Assembly: GCF_005239225.2 (NCBI RefSeq)
Contig: NC_133288.1
Span: forward strand, 22,078,169 to 22,142,168
Length of the DNA: 64,000 bases
Reading direction: 5' to 3'
Source: Populus alba
Lineage: Eukaryota > Streptophyta > Magnoliopsida > Malpighiales > Salicaceae
The translations under genes and the position numbers were made by a program. Shown in pieces: positions 23,216 to 35,273 of the stretch. Every line of letters begins with the position of its first letter. Position 1 is the stretch's first letter. The notes beneath the pieces are model-generated. The model saw only the letters and a list, made by a program, of their open reading frames with translations. It had not been told where the DNA came from and ran no database searches.

Positions 23216-24234
23216 CATGAATTCTGTGACGTCTGGGTGATGGCCATTGCAGTTCACTAGCGATGCTTTCCAGCAAGACGATGTCTCCCTCAACCGAGCC
23301 AAATCTCAAAATATACAATTAACATTTCGCTTTTGCACGAACCAATAAGTTCCCTGGCTGCAAAATTCCTAGCCAACTCGCTCGAGGAACTTGATGCTCC
23401 TGGCAACAAATTATTAATATGCCTTATTTATATATTATTACATAGTCTGGCTAGAGATTATCAAGACCATTGAATAAAAAAACAAAGATATTAATGAATC
23501 TTCCTGTTCTAGATTGATTAAACCAAATATATTAGTGACCAACAATGAAAAATCATATCGGAATTCACTGCAGTAAAGGAGCTACTAGGTGATTTTAGTT
23601 TTAACTAGTTTATTTATCGCACTATTTCGTGGCTTGAATAAAAAAAATTAAAAAGTAAAAAATTAATATATAGATTGGAAAAAAAACTTTTCAACGTACT
23701 CCTCTGTAAATGTTCAACCACGCAATTATTACGGTGATAGATTCTCCCTTTCATCAACTCTACAAAGCAACTAGTTGGCAGGAGATCATATCAGGGCACT
23801 GTGAAGGTCAAGTTAGCGCCAATTAATTATAAATTAATTCGTATTCTCATTCAAATAATTTTTTATATTTTTAAATTATTTTAATATACTAATATCAAAA
23901 ATATATTTTAATACATTTTAAAATATAAAAACACTGTAAAAAAAAATCTTTATCATAATATTAAACACCACCTTACACTCATTCTAGTCAGTTTAAAAAA
24001 ATATATAAAAAAAAATTGAGGGAATTTTTCAAATAAAACTGAAAATATTTTTCTAACCAAAAAAGGGAATAAGTTTTTTTTAAAAAAAGAGGAGAGTTTT
24101 TCCAAATAGTATTGGACTTGTTTTTAGAAAAAGGGAAGAAAAATCGTAGTTCGTGCAGTTACATCTTGCCCGGTAAGTTGGATAAAAAGGATTCAGTACT
24201 TAAAAAGTTTGATTTGAACTTTATTTTAAGGGTG

Positions 24235-25031
24235 TATTTGTTTGATAGAAAATGATTTTAAAATTATTTTTATATTTATTTATTATTAAAAAAAGTTTGT
24301 CAATAAAAAATATTTTTAAGTCAAAGAAAAATTTGACTTAATTTTCAGGAAAATATTTTTCTTTTATTTTGGTTGGAAAACACTTTTTAAAAATCGTGAA
24401 AAAATTAGAAATGTCATATTATTTGCTGATTATATCAAATTTGGTCTTAAACTTTTGATTATTTTTATATTATATATATATATATATTGCTTTGAATTTT
24501 TTTTTTTCCAATTTCATCCCTTATATTTTAATTTTTATATTAACTTTAATCCTATTTTTTATAATTGTTATTTGTTTTTTCATTATTATTTTTAATTGAT
24601 TTTTTTTATCTATCAAATTTAATCCTCATTCTTTTTATTGTTACTTATTTTATTTGAAATAATTTATAAAATGGTAATTATTATTATTTCAATGTCTTCA
24701 TCTTTTAATTTTTTTTATTTGTTAGATTTGATATCTATTATTTTGATTATTATTTATTTTATTTGAAATAATTTATGAAATTATATATTTTTTTAATTTC
24801 ATTCTCAATCAAATTTTTTACTTGTAAGATTTATTCCTCGTTGTTTTAATAAACTTGAAAAAAATAAAACATTAATAAGTTATTTTTCAGCTTATTTTTC
24901 CATGACATAACTAAATACTAGAAATTGTTTTTCAACTTATTTTTTATTACACTACTAAACATAAAAAAATAATTTACTTTTTACTTTTGAAATTTTTTTT
25001 TTAAAAAAAATTATTTTTTAGCAAACAAATA
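24235..25031. mobile_element. non-autonomous inverted-repeat element, about 800 bases
   Basis: The ends are perfect inverted copies of TATTTGTTTG (24235-24244 and 25022-25031), and weaker complementarity continues inward for about 25 bases. The interior is AT-rich, carries pyrimidine-rich tracts and an AT microsatellite near 24472-24487, and encodes no protein. I could not find a clean target-site duplication. This is probably a large MITE or a decayed DNA transposon derivative. Confidence 0.55.
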
Positions 25032-26349
25032 GTATTTAAGTTAAAAGAACAAAATATTGATTTTAGCAAAAACTAATGGAACTGGTCCTGATCCCCTGAC
25101 CAAACCCGATTATATTGAAAATAAAAATAGTGTTATAATAAAAATAATTAATCTAAATTTACCTGATAACTTGTAAGTTAACTCAATGATGTAAATCGTT
25201 TTACAAATCAATTTCGAACCAAGTGATAACTACGGTTGAAGTGGCTATTTACTAGTCTTAAATCCTAACGTCAGTGTCTAACGGCATCGTTAGATTCATA
25301 TCTTCCTTGGAAAAAAAAACACCTTTTTGTTTTTCCTTGCTTCTGGATTTCTCATTTTCAAACAAAGTATAAATGTGGATGGTGTCTTTTTCGGAAGAAA
25401 CGACGATGAACAATGGATGGGCTTTGGTGATTTTGCTGGGTCCATTGCAAAGGCTGTCCGTGTCTTTTCCCAAAACAGACACTTTTCGCTCTGGCTCCTT
25501 TTGGGTGCGAGCTAAAAGTCCACCCTTTCTGTTCTTTTCTCGTCTCGCACCAATCTGGACCGTTCAGTGGTGGACCCTTGGGTTTAATGGCTTGTACTGT
25601 CTTTCCATTTTGTCTATATTTTTTAAAAGTTTAATTTTTTTATCTAAATTTTTTTATATGCTAATATTAAAAATATATTTTAAAAAATATTATTTTAATA
25701 AATCTAAAAAATATTACTTTAAAAAACAACTATTAAAGTACTTTAAAACACCCATCCCTCAGCAAATTTCATTTTACACTTGTGCATGTAATTTAAACTT
25801 CCTGTTCAAAAGTTATTATATGGGTTTAATTAGAGGTCATGAAAAATCATTTTTTAAAACACATCTATGGTAATTTGTATAAGATTAGGGCTGTTTAGAA
25901 TTGTATTTTAAACTTCATTTCATGAAAAAATATTATTATTTTTTTTAAAATTAATTTTTTATGTTTTTATATTATTTTGATATATTAATATTAAAATATA
26001 TTTTTTTAAAAATAATTATAAAATTTTATTTTAATATATATTTTTTAAAAAATTATTTTAAAAAACAACTAGTATAAAACTGTAAAAAACTCTTCCGAGA
26101 CAAGCGTTTGTTTGTCTATGAATTTTACTGCCTTTTAAACCATGAATCGCGTGTTTTGCAACACTACCAAGTAATCTCTAACAATTTAGCTGCAAGTATA
26201 TTTGTCCACGACTCAGTTAAAAACCAATACAGGAAAATTACCTAGAGAGGCATACTCCTCGAGTAAAAACAAGATTAAAACCTTGGAAACTGGAAAGGGC
26301 TTCTGTTTGAAAAGGACGAGGGAGTCCAACCGTGGACGATGTAGACGTT

Positions 26350-27065
26350 AATGTATTCTTATGTTCTTTAGCAAACTGACTTTTTGGGATGCTTGAATTA
26401 AAAACACCTAAAGTGGATGTGAACTTGTTCCAACTTCTCAAGTAGATTACTTCGATAATTCGAGAACCACACAAGTTGGGCGACGAAGACAAGCATTTAT
26501 TCTTGTTTGCCCAGATGTTAACACGCTTGGAGAACTTATTCATATTCTCCTAATGAAGGGATTGGTGGGAGTTTCGACGAACCCTCTCAAGGCTCAGGGA
26601 ATCTCGAGTTAGAGGAATGTATCCAAGTGGATGATTTGGGGAATAAAGATGTCTGCTTTTACATGCTATTTCGATGGCTGGGGCTCTCCATTGGATCGTT
26701 AACATGCAGCAGGACAACTATCTCGATGATTGGGGCTCTGCATGTTTCTGGCGATAAAAGGTAGAGAATCCTCTCCGAAACGTTTTCAAGTGCTCGACGG
26801 ATACAATTACCATGCATGGTGCCTCAAGGCACTAGGTCTACTTGTCTACTGAACTCCACTTCAATGTACTTTGGAGTTCATTGCATCAATATTCCAGAGA
26901 ATCTCTCTGTTGTGATTTATAACCTGACCACAAAACACATTCCTCTCGGCCTCATCTTTCATGTGCATGACCAATTGAATTCATGGCTTTTTTATGGACA
27001 CTACCATGTGCTTGTAAGGAGCTAGGAGCGAACCCACTAGGTCAAATACCCAAAAGGCATGCGCA
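26350..27065 (+). pseudogene. relic of the same unrecognised gene, copy B
   Basis: This is homologous to 21601-22205 but broken by stops and frameshifts. Segments matching copy A include LELKTPKVDV, FILVCPDVNT, the 'tgcagcaggacaactatctc' stretch and a TITMHGAS-like segment. From about 26890 an open frame reads NIPENLSVVIYNL, KHIPLGLIFHVHDQLNSWLF and ends at 27025; part of this is deleted in copy A. Together the copies show that the ancestral gene extended beyond the present copy A stop. The family is not recognised. Confidence 0.5.
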
Positions 27066-27644
27066 AAGCCATTCCATTTCCAGGTTTTTAGCACGGGATT
27101 TCAGCAACAGAACAATTTATTTAGCACTGGAATGCGTATATACAATTTTTTAATATTGGCAACTGAAAATCCATTGCTGCAAAACAGATTCTTTGCTGGT
27201 ATGGCAGCATCAACGGAAGCAATCCTATTGATCACCACACAATCCACCCGGATCGCCATCTCCACAGTCCACAGATTAAAAATCAACTGTTTAAGATTCA
27301 TTTCATCCTCTTCTTGTCCCTCTCAAAAATTACGTGGCTTTGAGTTTCCCAGGAGGAGAAAACTTAAATGTTTTCCCCTCGATTCACAGATCGTCTTTTC
27401 TTGGTTTAATTTTATGCTGTTGCTGGGATCCAAAAGATATGAACTCACAACTTTTTTCTTTACTCTTCATTGAAATCACAATCGAAGAAGAAATAGATAT
27501 CTATTAGCTTTTCGTGTGTTAACAGGGTAGAAGAATAAAGGGAAGTTTCTTCTTCTCCCTGCCGAGGTCCTGCTACTAATATCCAAGTTCCCCCCCCCCC
27601 TGGCAATTCTTTTGGTTGTGACTTGTTAGTGTGTTTGTGTCTGT

Positions 27645-27857
27645 ATGAACAGTAAGTGGAGTTGGTTTTATACTGTCCTAGCAATGACAGCAGAGGCATA
27701 CCTAGTGGGGTTGCACTTTTGGCCCCGATTGAATCCGGTAATTTTGTTGGCGAACCCAAAATTGTCGGGTAGCAGAGGCTTGCAGGCGTTGGTTGATAAG
27801 AATGGAGATGGGTGCTTGGAGGACTTTTGTCGTCTGATGGAGCTGCGGAGATGATCA
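27645..27857 (+). other. weak possible coding fragment with an EF-hand-like loop
   Basis: A 69-codon frame ends ...ALVDKNGDGCLEDFC.... The DKNGDGCLEDFC stretch fits the first part of an EF-hand loop, but position 12 is Cys instead of Glu/Asp. It lies in DNA present only in copy B. An 11-base C-run ends at 27600 just upstream. It may be a relic of a Ca-binding protein or chance. Confidence 0.2.
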
Positions 27858-28965
27858 TGATTATGTGTGATAATTATAGATCATATGATGATGGTCGCTT
27901 TTTTTAAAAAACAAAAAATGATATGAATTATTGTCTGGGTGTTATGTTTTTAACGAATTTTAGAAATGTCTGGGTAATGTCCATTGAAGTTCACAAGCAC
28001 TGCTTTCCAGCAAGACGATGCCTTCCTCAACCGAGTCAAATCTCAAAGCAAACAAGTAACATTTCGTTTTTGCATTGATCAATAATATAAATTATATTTT
28101 TAAATTTTATTTAAATTATTAAATAAAATTTTAAAATATAATTTTATATTATTTTTTAATATATTCTCTCAAGTAAATTTACATACTTTCATATTACATT
28201 ATATTTAATTTTTATTATATAAATGAGGATAATAATATTTAAACTTATGATCACTTGGTTATCAAAACTGTGATATCATGTTAAATAATCATTTCAATCT
28301 AAAAAACTTAAACTATTAATTAAAAATTTAAAATATAATTATATTATTTCAACAAAATATTCTTACAAAACTCCTAGCAACTTGATTGAGGAACTTGATG
28401 CTCCTAGCAACAAATTATTAATGTGCCTTGTTTATATATTATTAGATGGTTTGGCTTGAGAATATAAAGACCAATGAATTTTTTTAAAAACAAGATCCTG
28501 TTGAATCGTCGTCCTCCTCTATATTGATTGAACCAATTATATTATAGTGATACCAGAATACATTGCGCAGTACGCATATGATAACATTCATTGTTAACTG
28601 AAGACTGCCCAAATTTTTTTAACAAGGGAAAAGCAAAAAGAAGAAGGAGGTGCCCAGATCCGTCCAATATCATGAGGGAATTCCCACTGCTTTATAAACT
28701 TACAAATTTCACAGTTATTTTAGAAATTGGTACAATATCTGTTTACTTGAAATCTAGCAATTATTTTGATATATTTTAAATTACAAAATATTTTTTAAAA
28801 ATAATTTACACATTAATACCAAATAACAACTTAAAAAGCATGATAAATTTATAATCCATGATCAAGAAGGGAAGTAAATTGTCGATGATCAGCACTGTCG
28901 ACAACAGATGATACCAGATAAACTATATTTATTCTAAGAAAACATTTTTTTATTTATGATGTCAT

Positions 28966-29165
28966 AATTGTTTGGAAAATAATGTTTTAAAAAAATATAA
29001 TAATTTTTTTAAATAATTTTTCGTACCAAAAAATATATAAATGATATATTTTTATATTTTAAAAATTTATTTTTGATATTAATATATTAAAATAAACTAA
29101 AATATATAAATTATATTATATTTAATTTTTTTTTAAAATTTTATGAAATCGCGTTACCAAACGCT
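28966..29165. mobile_element. MITE-like element of about 200 bases
   Basis: It begins near 'attgtttggaaaa' and ends 'gcgttaccaaacgc', giving an imperfect terminal inverted repeat like that of 20313-20510. The interior is AT-rich with 'ttttgatattaatatatta'. It lies within the part of copy B that is unmatched in copy A, so it was probably inserted after the duplication. Confidence 0.65.
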
Positions 29166-29460
29166 TCCAAGGCTGTGGGCCGATGAGAAAGCTACTGTTA
29201 TGTAATGATGGTTGCTTTTGCTTGTTCTGCTGAATGCCAGAAGCCTACTCTTCGAATTTTGGAGTGATTGAAAGACCATCAGCCCACTTTTCAAGGCACA
29301 GCTCTGTAATTATTCAACCATCCTATTATTTACTACGCTGGTAGATTCGACCAGCCTTCCCTCAACTCTTCAAATCAACTAGCTGGCAAGATATCATATC
29401 AGGGCGCTGTGAAGCCGGAACTGAGCGCCGATTGATTGTAAAGTTCGACACTCTTATTCA

Positions 29461-30523
29461 CAAGAAGAAGAAAAGTTGATAGGACACATTCTTGTTTTTT
29501 AAATATTTTTTTATTTTAGAAAACGAATTGATTTTTCTTTAGATTTTTTTAATAGACCGGTATGAAAAATAAATATTCTAAATATAAATACTTTAAAATG
29601 ATTCAAAATAAAAGCTCCTCTAGCCAGGTTATGAGTCGGCAATTTACTGATCGATATGACGGCCGGATGGTGTTTAATAACTATGACCATTTGCCTCGTC
29701 CTTGTAGCGATCGTGACCTTCCCGCTCAAAAAATGTTACAGGTATTCTGCTCTTTCGGTGTCTTTCGGTGAAGATCACTTCCGTCCAGGTAAATCTCCGA
29801 TTGATCTTATATCCGGCAACATTGTAGTGGGTTCAGGCACCAATTTACCTTCATCATTGAACGCTAAAGCTCTATTCAAAGAACTAGTGCGATAGGAAGC
29901 CATAGAACTCAGCGGATTTCGGTTAGAAGCCTCATTGCTCCGACATAACTGATCAAAACACCCATGGAGATATGAAATGAATCACAAGAAATCGATAGCA
30001 GAACCACAAATCCGAGCTTCTAAATAGAACTGTTTATCAGTCTATATATGTGTGTGTGTGGTTTAACGGGCTCGAGGGTAAGCCTTCACTTATTTATTTG
30101 TTCAGATGCCTTTGGGCTACTGGCCTGTGGAATCTGTTCTTCCAGCCTAGCCTTCTGTGTCCAACTTTAAGGGATGGACATGGTAACTCAAGCTACAATA
30201 TTCGTCACAGCCTCACAAACTACTTATCTGTAAAGTTTTGCTGATCATATCTTTAAAATACATTCATGTTCATCAAAGGAAAAAAAAATAGTTCTCATCA
30301 AACAAAAGAACATGGCTGGAAATTGCTACATATTTTTACTATACAGTACCTGGAAATGTTTCGGCAAGCTTAGATTTACAGAGTTCATGCTCCGGTAATC
30401 TACAGTCAATTATTATTTATTAGAGTGCACACTTTCGCACTGAAATCACTCCAAACAAAAAGCTGAAGGAAATGTCTTATGTTTTGACCAAATACCTACT
30501 TAAAAAACAAAATGAGTGTGCCC
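29461..30523. other. intergenic region downstream of the synaptotagmin gene
   Basis: No gene is firmly supported. About 29600-29900 is less AT-rich than its surroundings and holds a 79-codon plus-strand frame (29656-29895) with a hydrophobic stretch, but no recognisable family on either strand. The part nearest 30523 should be the 3' untranslated region of the synaptotagmin gene. Confidence 0.45.
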
Positions 30524-33500
30524 TTAAGATGTTTTCCATTGCAGCTCAATTTGGATTTGGCCATTCCTGGAGTCAATGAGATTGTACTTCTCGTTGATTC
30601 TCCTGTTTGTCACGACATCCGCTAGGTTTATAATCACATAACCCAGGTTTTCCTGATTGGAAATTATGAACAACGAAGGAACATAAACGAGTTAGACAAT
30701 GATCAACATTCAACAGGATACAACACACTTTTTTCTCAAAATTTCCAGAGGAACCGTAACGGTTTTAACTTCTTGTTTATGTTTGATTGTTGGATCAGGC
30801 ATGCTAACGATGGTATCGAGGCATTTAGCTAACGCAATGTATATACCTTAGGGTGAAGTAGAGCCATCTTTGAGGAACTAATAACTTCCACATGAAGTCT
30901 TTCATTTGTAGGTGGTTCGTCCAGCGTGAACTGAAAATCCTCCCCCCATCTTGGATCTCTATTTTTCTTCACTTGCTGTATCAATATCAAAACATACATC
31001 ATTAGTTGTTAAACATTAACTCTTTCACTGCACATATATACCAATTTACAAAGAGAATTGTATTAATATCATAATTGGAGAATCAAGCAGCTTGATAACA
31101 AAAATACAGTACGTAAAAAGAAATTGGGTCTTCACCATGGAAAGGCAAAAATCAGCGTAATTATTATGCTCATGTAAGATGATGTTAGTTTATGGCATAC
31201 CTTAGTTCTTTTGTCCTCTCCTTTGAAAAGTAATCGAACATAAGGATTTGTGTGGTGCCTCCCTTCAACATCTTGAGCTTCATGTACAATAACTACTAAC
31301 AGACCACCACCAGCAGGTGTTCCTTCAGGAGCTTTTTCCACTGCATTTGGATCAACTATATCCCTTTCTGCCTCAAGATCCTTAAAAGGTTTGTATACCA
31401 CTTCAACAACAATCTGTCCACGTGATTTCTTATTTTGAACATCATTTGGATCCATATTTTTTAGTAGATCAAGAGTCATAACCTTTTGCTCATCCGGTGT
31501 CAGATCTTTCAATGGAATGACATTCATACCCATCTTGTCGTGTTTGCCAACCTAAGGAAAAGGAAACATGCAGCTCTTCAATGTCGGGAAACCAAAGGAC
31601 AGAAACGATAAGCCATGTAGCAAAAGAGAGTTTCTCATGCAAGAGACCTGTATGGTTCAGTCATCGACTATCTTAAACCACTCATCCATCCAACTTCCAC
31701 TCATGGTAGGAAAAACTTCTGAAGCACACGTGGTTAATTTCAAGAAGATGCACAAAGATACACACCTGTTCCCAATCGTAGACAAGAATCTGCAAGGCTT
31801 GAGATTCTGGGTCTTTAACGGTGATATTAAACTCCTCATTCCATTCGGGGTTCAAGTTTTTGTTTTTAACAGTTGTTTTCTTCGAAGGAAGCGCATCTTC
31901 AGTAAGCTTTAATTTCACATATGGGTCTGATGACCCTAACAGATCTTTCTTTTTAAGCCCCGTTGCCTTCAGAACCTTCACAGTGAGTATCCCAACAGGT
32001 CGCTTCATGGCTCTGACAATTTTTAGGAAAACTTAGCAGGTCTTAGCAAACAGATTGCATGATAACATGGAGAAAAGGAGTTATATGATACTTACTTTGA
32101 AGCATCCACGATTGGCACTACTAGGGTTTTTGGCCATAAATACATACTTGCAACCTGATCTTTGATAAGCTCCTGAACAGGTAAAAAACGAAAGGAGGTG
32201 AAAAATAGATGAGGGACCGGAAAACCATCATAAAAAAAAGTTTCCCCTAATTCCTATGGTCCATATAGATAGTTTCATGATCCTTGGAATTGTAGTCCTT
32301 GTGCTGCAATGCTTTTATAAGGCATATATTTGTCCTTAATACATGCGCTTCAACCTCCGAACAAACATACAAATAACATTATCATGAATGGGGAACTCAA
32401 CTTATAATCAACAGTTGCAGATATTGTTTGTTGGAATAGGCATCCCTAGGAATGATGATGGTGAGGAATTATTTCTCGAGATTTAATAATGAGAGGAAAC
32501 CACCTCACTCCAGTCCATCCAACCATCAAAAAAGAAACAAAAATAAAAAGATGAAAACCTGGACAAATTTGTACAGGCCAGGAATGGACATGGCATCAGC
32601 TCCAAGCAATTTCAATCCAAAGTCAACATGCGGCTGCGAAATCAGAAAGAATGTAGGATGATGCCAGATTCCTTGCTGCCAAGTAAAATATCCATCTGCA
32701 TAACAATCGATATAGTAGCACCACATACCTTCTGTAGCAGAGACACATATATATTGGCAAAACAAGGAAATGAAGGAACCAAAGGCTTCAGGGTGATACG
32801 TGGAGTGGCAAATACTTGCAAATCAACCACCTGAGAATCGTCCAAAGAGGTCAATGATGTCACTTGTAAAGAGAGGACGGTGTGAGCAAGTGCAAGTGTT
32901 GTCATAGCCTACTCAAGTAAAGCCAATAACTTCATTTTGGCAAACAAAAATGTCTTTCTGTCTATTAGCAGTCACAAATCAAAATACCTGAACTGTGGCT
33001 TTCAGACCAAATGCTTTGACTGCAATGCTAATATTTGGATTCCCAGCCCACTTCAATACCGGTTCAATGATCAGCTCTTTCTCACCAGTGACATAAACTT
33101 TCATTCCTGGAATCCAGTAAAAGCAAGAATCAGCACTGTTCAAGACTTTACTACCATGCTGTGTACCTCAAAGCAACCTTGTATTATACGTGTCCCGCAT
33201 TAGTGTGAGGTAGAAGAGTCCCCTCAATGCATCAGATGCTATAGTATGATAGTTTTACTGGGTGGCAAAAACATGATGTTAAATAGCAAGGGGATGATTC
33301 CATTTTGCTTGGCTTAGTGGATTGAAGGCAATGTATTTTCCATATTCAACAATAAATCGTTTACAATCTGTTAAGCTTTAGAATGATAAGTTTACGATTA
33401 CTCTTGAGAGGGAAAATGGGTGCTGGGAAATGCATAGCTCTAATCTTAAAACCTGTTGATTGAAAGACATGCAGAGAAATTTGCTGACACATTCCACGTA

Positions 33501-35273
33501 GTTCTTTCAACAACGAAGTTATCTTAGATCACTATGACAAAGAAGTGTGCACGCAGGAGCCTATAAAAGTGTGGAGAGAGAGAGGGAGGGCAATATAACC
33601 TGGAAAAGTTGGTGGCAGGGAGCCCAAGGTAAGTGTTTCGAATTCAACAGAGTCAATTTTGTATTTTGGAATTTGCTCAGCAATAATGGGCTTCGCTATA
33701 TTCTTTGCAGTCTTGCAGATTGCCTAGAAAACTAAAAACCATCAAGCAAGTACATAAAAGCAAATGAATACGCCCACAAACAGAAATGAAGCCATGCATA
33801 ACCCATCCAAAAATCATCAAGGCACCCTTACCGTATCTAGGTAAGGCCACATGTTCTCAATCAATTTGTTAAGCCAGTCAACCTTCACAGAAGAAAATTT
33901 ATTAAAATCTATGAGAAGATTGCTTTAGAATCAGTATTTCTCTACTGTAATTGAAAAGCAAGAGACAGCTGCAGGCAATTGCATACCCGATCATAGTCTG
34001 GATTTTTCACCCATTGGGGTATTTCTGGAAGCAGACGTTGCAAAGTTTTCGAGTCTTGTTCAATCAAAGGACGGACTACAGGATCCTGGATAAGCCAACA
34101 GCCAGAACTAATCAATCAAATAATATGATGAACATACCAACTAATCAAATTATATGATGGTTGGAGTACTTGTTAATCCGTGACTTTAATGGTAAGAAAC
34201 TAGAAAAAACATAAGTTAAGGTAGCATTTATTTTCTGTCTTGAATAAAAAAAAAAAAATTGTCAGGATAGAAAGATACATTCTCGCATTATTTCTGTTTT
34301 GAAAAAACAAAAATTCATTACAATACTGTTATAAATATTTATTTTTATATCTTTATCATTGTCTCATAACCAAACATATTTTTGTCCCATATGTATATGT
34401 TTTTGTTTAACCAAAAGCAACCTAAGATTCCAATTCTGTGATTTTAGTGGCAATTATGCAGAAATGCGAATCTTTGAATGTCTAAAATAGAGTGACATTT
34501 GCATTAACTGCTCCATCTGTCTATCTGGATTCAGATTAAGTGATGAAACTCTCACTCATATTCCATTTACAGTCACTATGAAAACATATAGGCATGTGCA
34601 AATTCATGAATTGCCATGCACCGTAACAGCCTAACACCTCATACATTCTGCATACAAAAAAGCAGTAGTAAGATCCAAATGGTACAAAAAACTGCTGCAA
34701 TTTTTTCTATGCAGAGCCCCATACATGCAAAACTCCTACTCTAATAAAAATTAGAAGCCATCAACAGTCAATCCAAGTAGACAAACAATCCTGTAAAAGA
34801 CCACCTTGTAATGGACTTGCCACTAGTCGTCTTTAATGAAAATGTTAGCAAAATAAACCATGAAGATACATAAAAAAAAACCCAGTAAAGCAGGGTAAAT
34901 TCCAAACTGGTTCCATAAAACTGCAGAGTAATTAACCACACATGGCCTTATCCATATTTCCATCCCTGCTAGAGCTTAAAATAGCCCTAGCAGTTTTCTT
35001 TCCTATAGTTTACATGTCTCCACAACTAGCACATAGCGAACAGACATTGTTGTCCAACATGGAATCTTAAAAGGCAAGATTCAGACCAAACAAAACCAAG
35101 AAAATGCAACACAACTGAAAAAACATGAGAGAAAACAAAAAAGAAAGAAGAAAAACACTGACCTTGACATCAGTTGGCTCAAAATAGATAAATATGTAGT
35201 ATCCAATTACAATCCCAATTGACGTTCCTACTCCAAAACCACAAAATCCCAATATACTACTCAATATTCCCAT
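30524..35273 (-). CDS. SYT2: synaptotagmin (SYT1/SYT2-type ER-plasma membrane tether)
   Basis: This is a plant synaptotagmin: an ER-anchored tether with an SMP lipid-transfer domain and two C2 domains, acting at ER-plasma membrane contacts and in membrane repair and trafficking. Twelve coding exons join in phase: 35163-35273, 33987-34085, 33832-33882, 33600-33723, 32988-33106, 32729-32830, 32559-32633, 32096-32172, 31766-32012, 31201-31551, 30847-30975, 30524-30652. All have GT-AG junctions and give 537 residues (Arabidopsis SYT1 has 541). Residues 3-33 form the membrane hairpin or helix (GVGTSIGIVIGYYIFIYF). The SMP domain spans about 68-250 (DWLNKLIENMWPYLD, PRITLKPLVPSFP, VDFGLKLLGAD). C2A starts near 258 with acidic loops in KKKDLLGSSDPYV and YDWEQVGKHDKMG. 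C2B starts near 417, and its first loop reads GRHHTNPYV, without the usual Asp residues. Membership of the SYT1/SYT2 group is sure; the choice between them is not. Confidence 0.93.

Larger units (their letters stand above)
20941..23850. repeat. segmental duplication, copy A
   Basis: Homologous blocks occur in the same order and orientation in copy B: 20941-21190 with 25375-25612; 21466-22205 with 26230-27065; 23222-23340 with 27960-28085; 23360-23560 with 28375-28565; 23698-23850 with 29300-29460. Intervening DNA differs because of separate insertions, including a SINE in copy A. The decay shows that the duplication is old. Confidence 0.85.
25375..29460. repeat. segmental duplication, copy B
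   Basis: This is the counterpart of copy A, with the same block order and orientation. It is longer because of unmatched DNA at about 27.07-27.95 and 28.57-29.30 kb and an AT-rich element around 25.9-26.09 kb. At the 3' end of the gene relic it keeps about 40 bases that copy A has lost. Confidence 0.85.
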
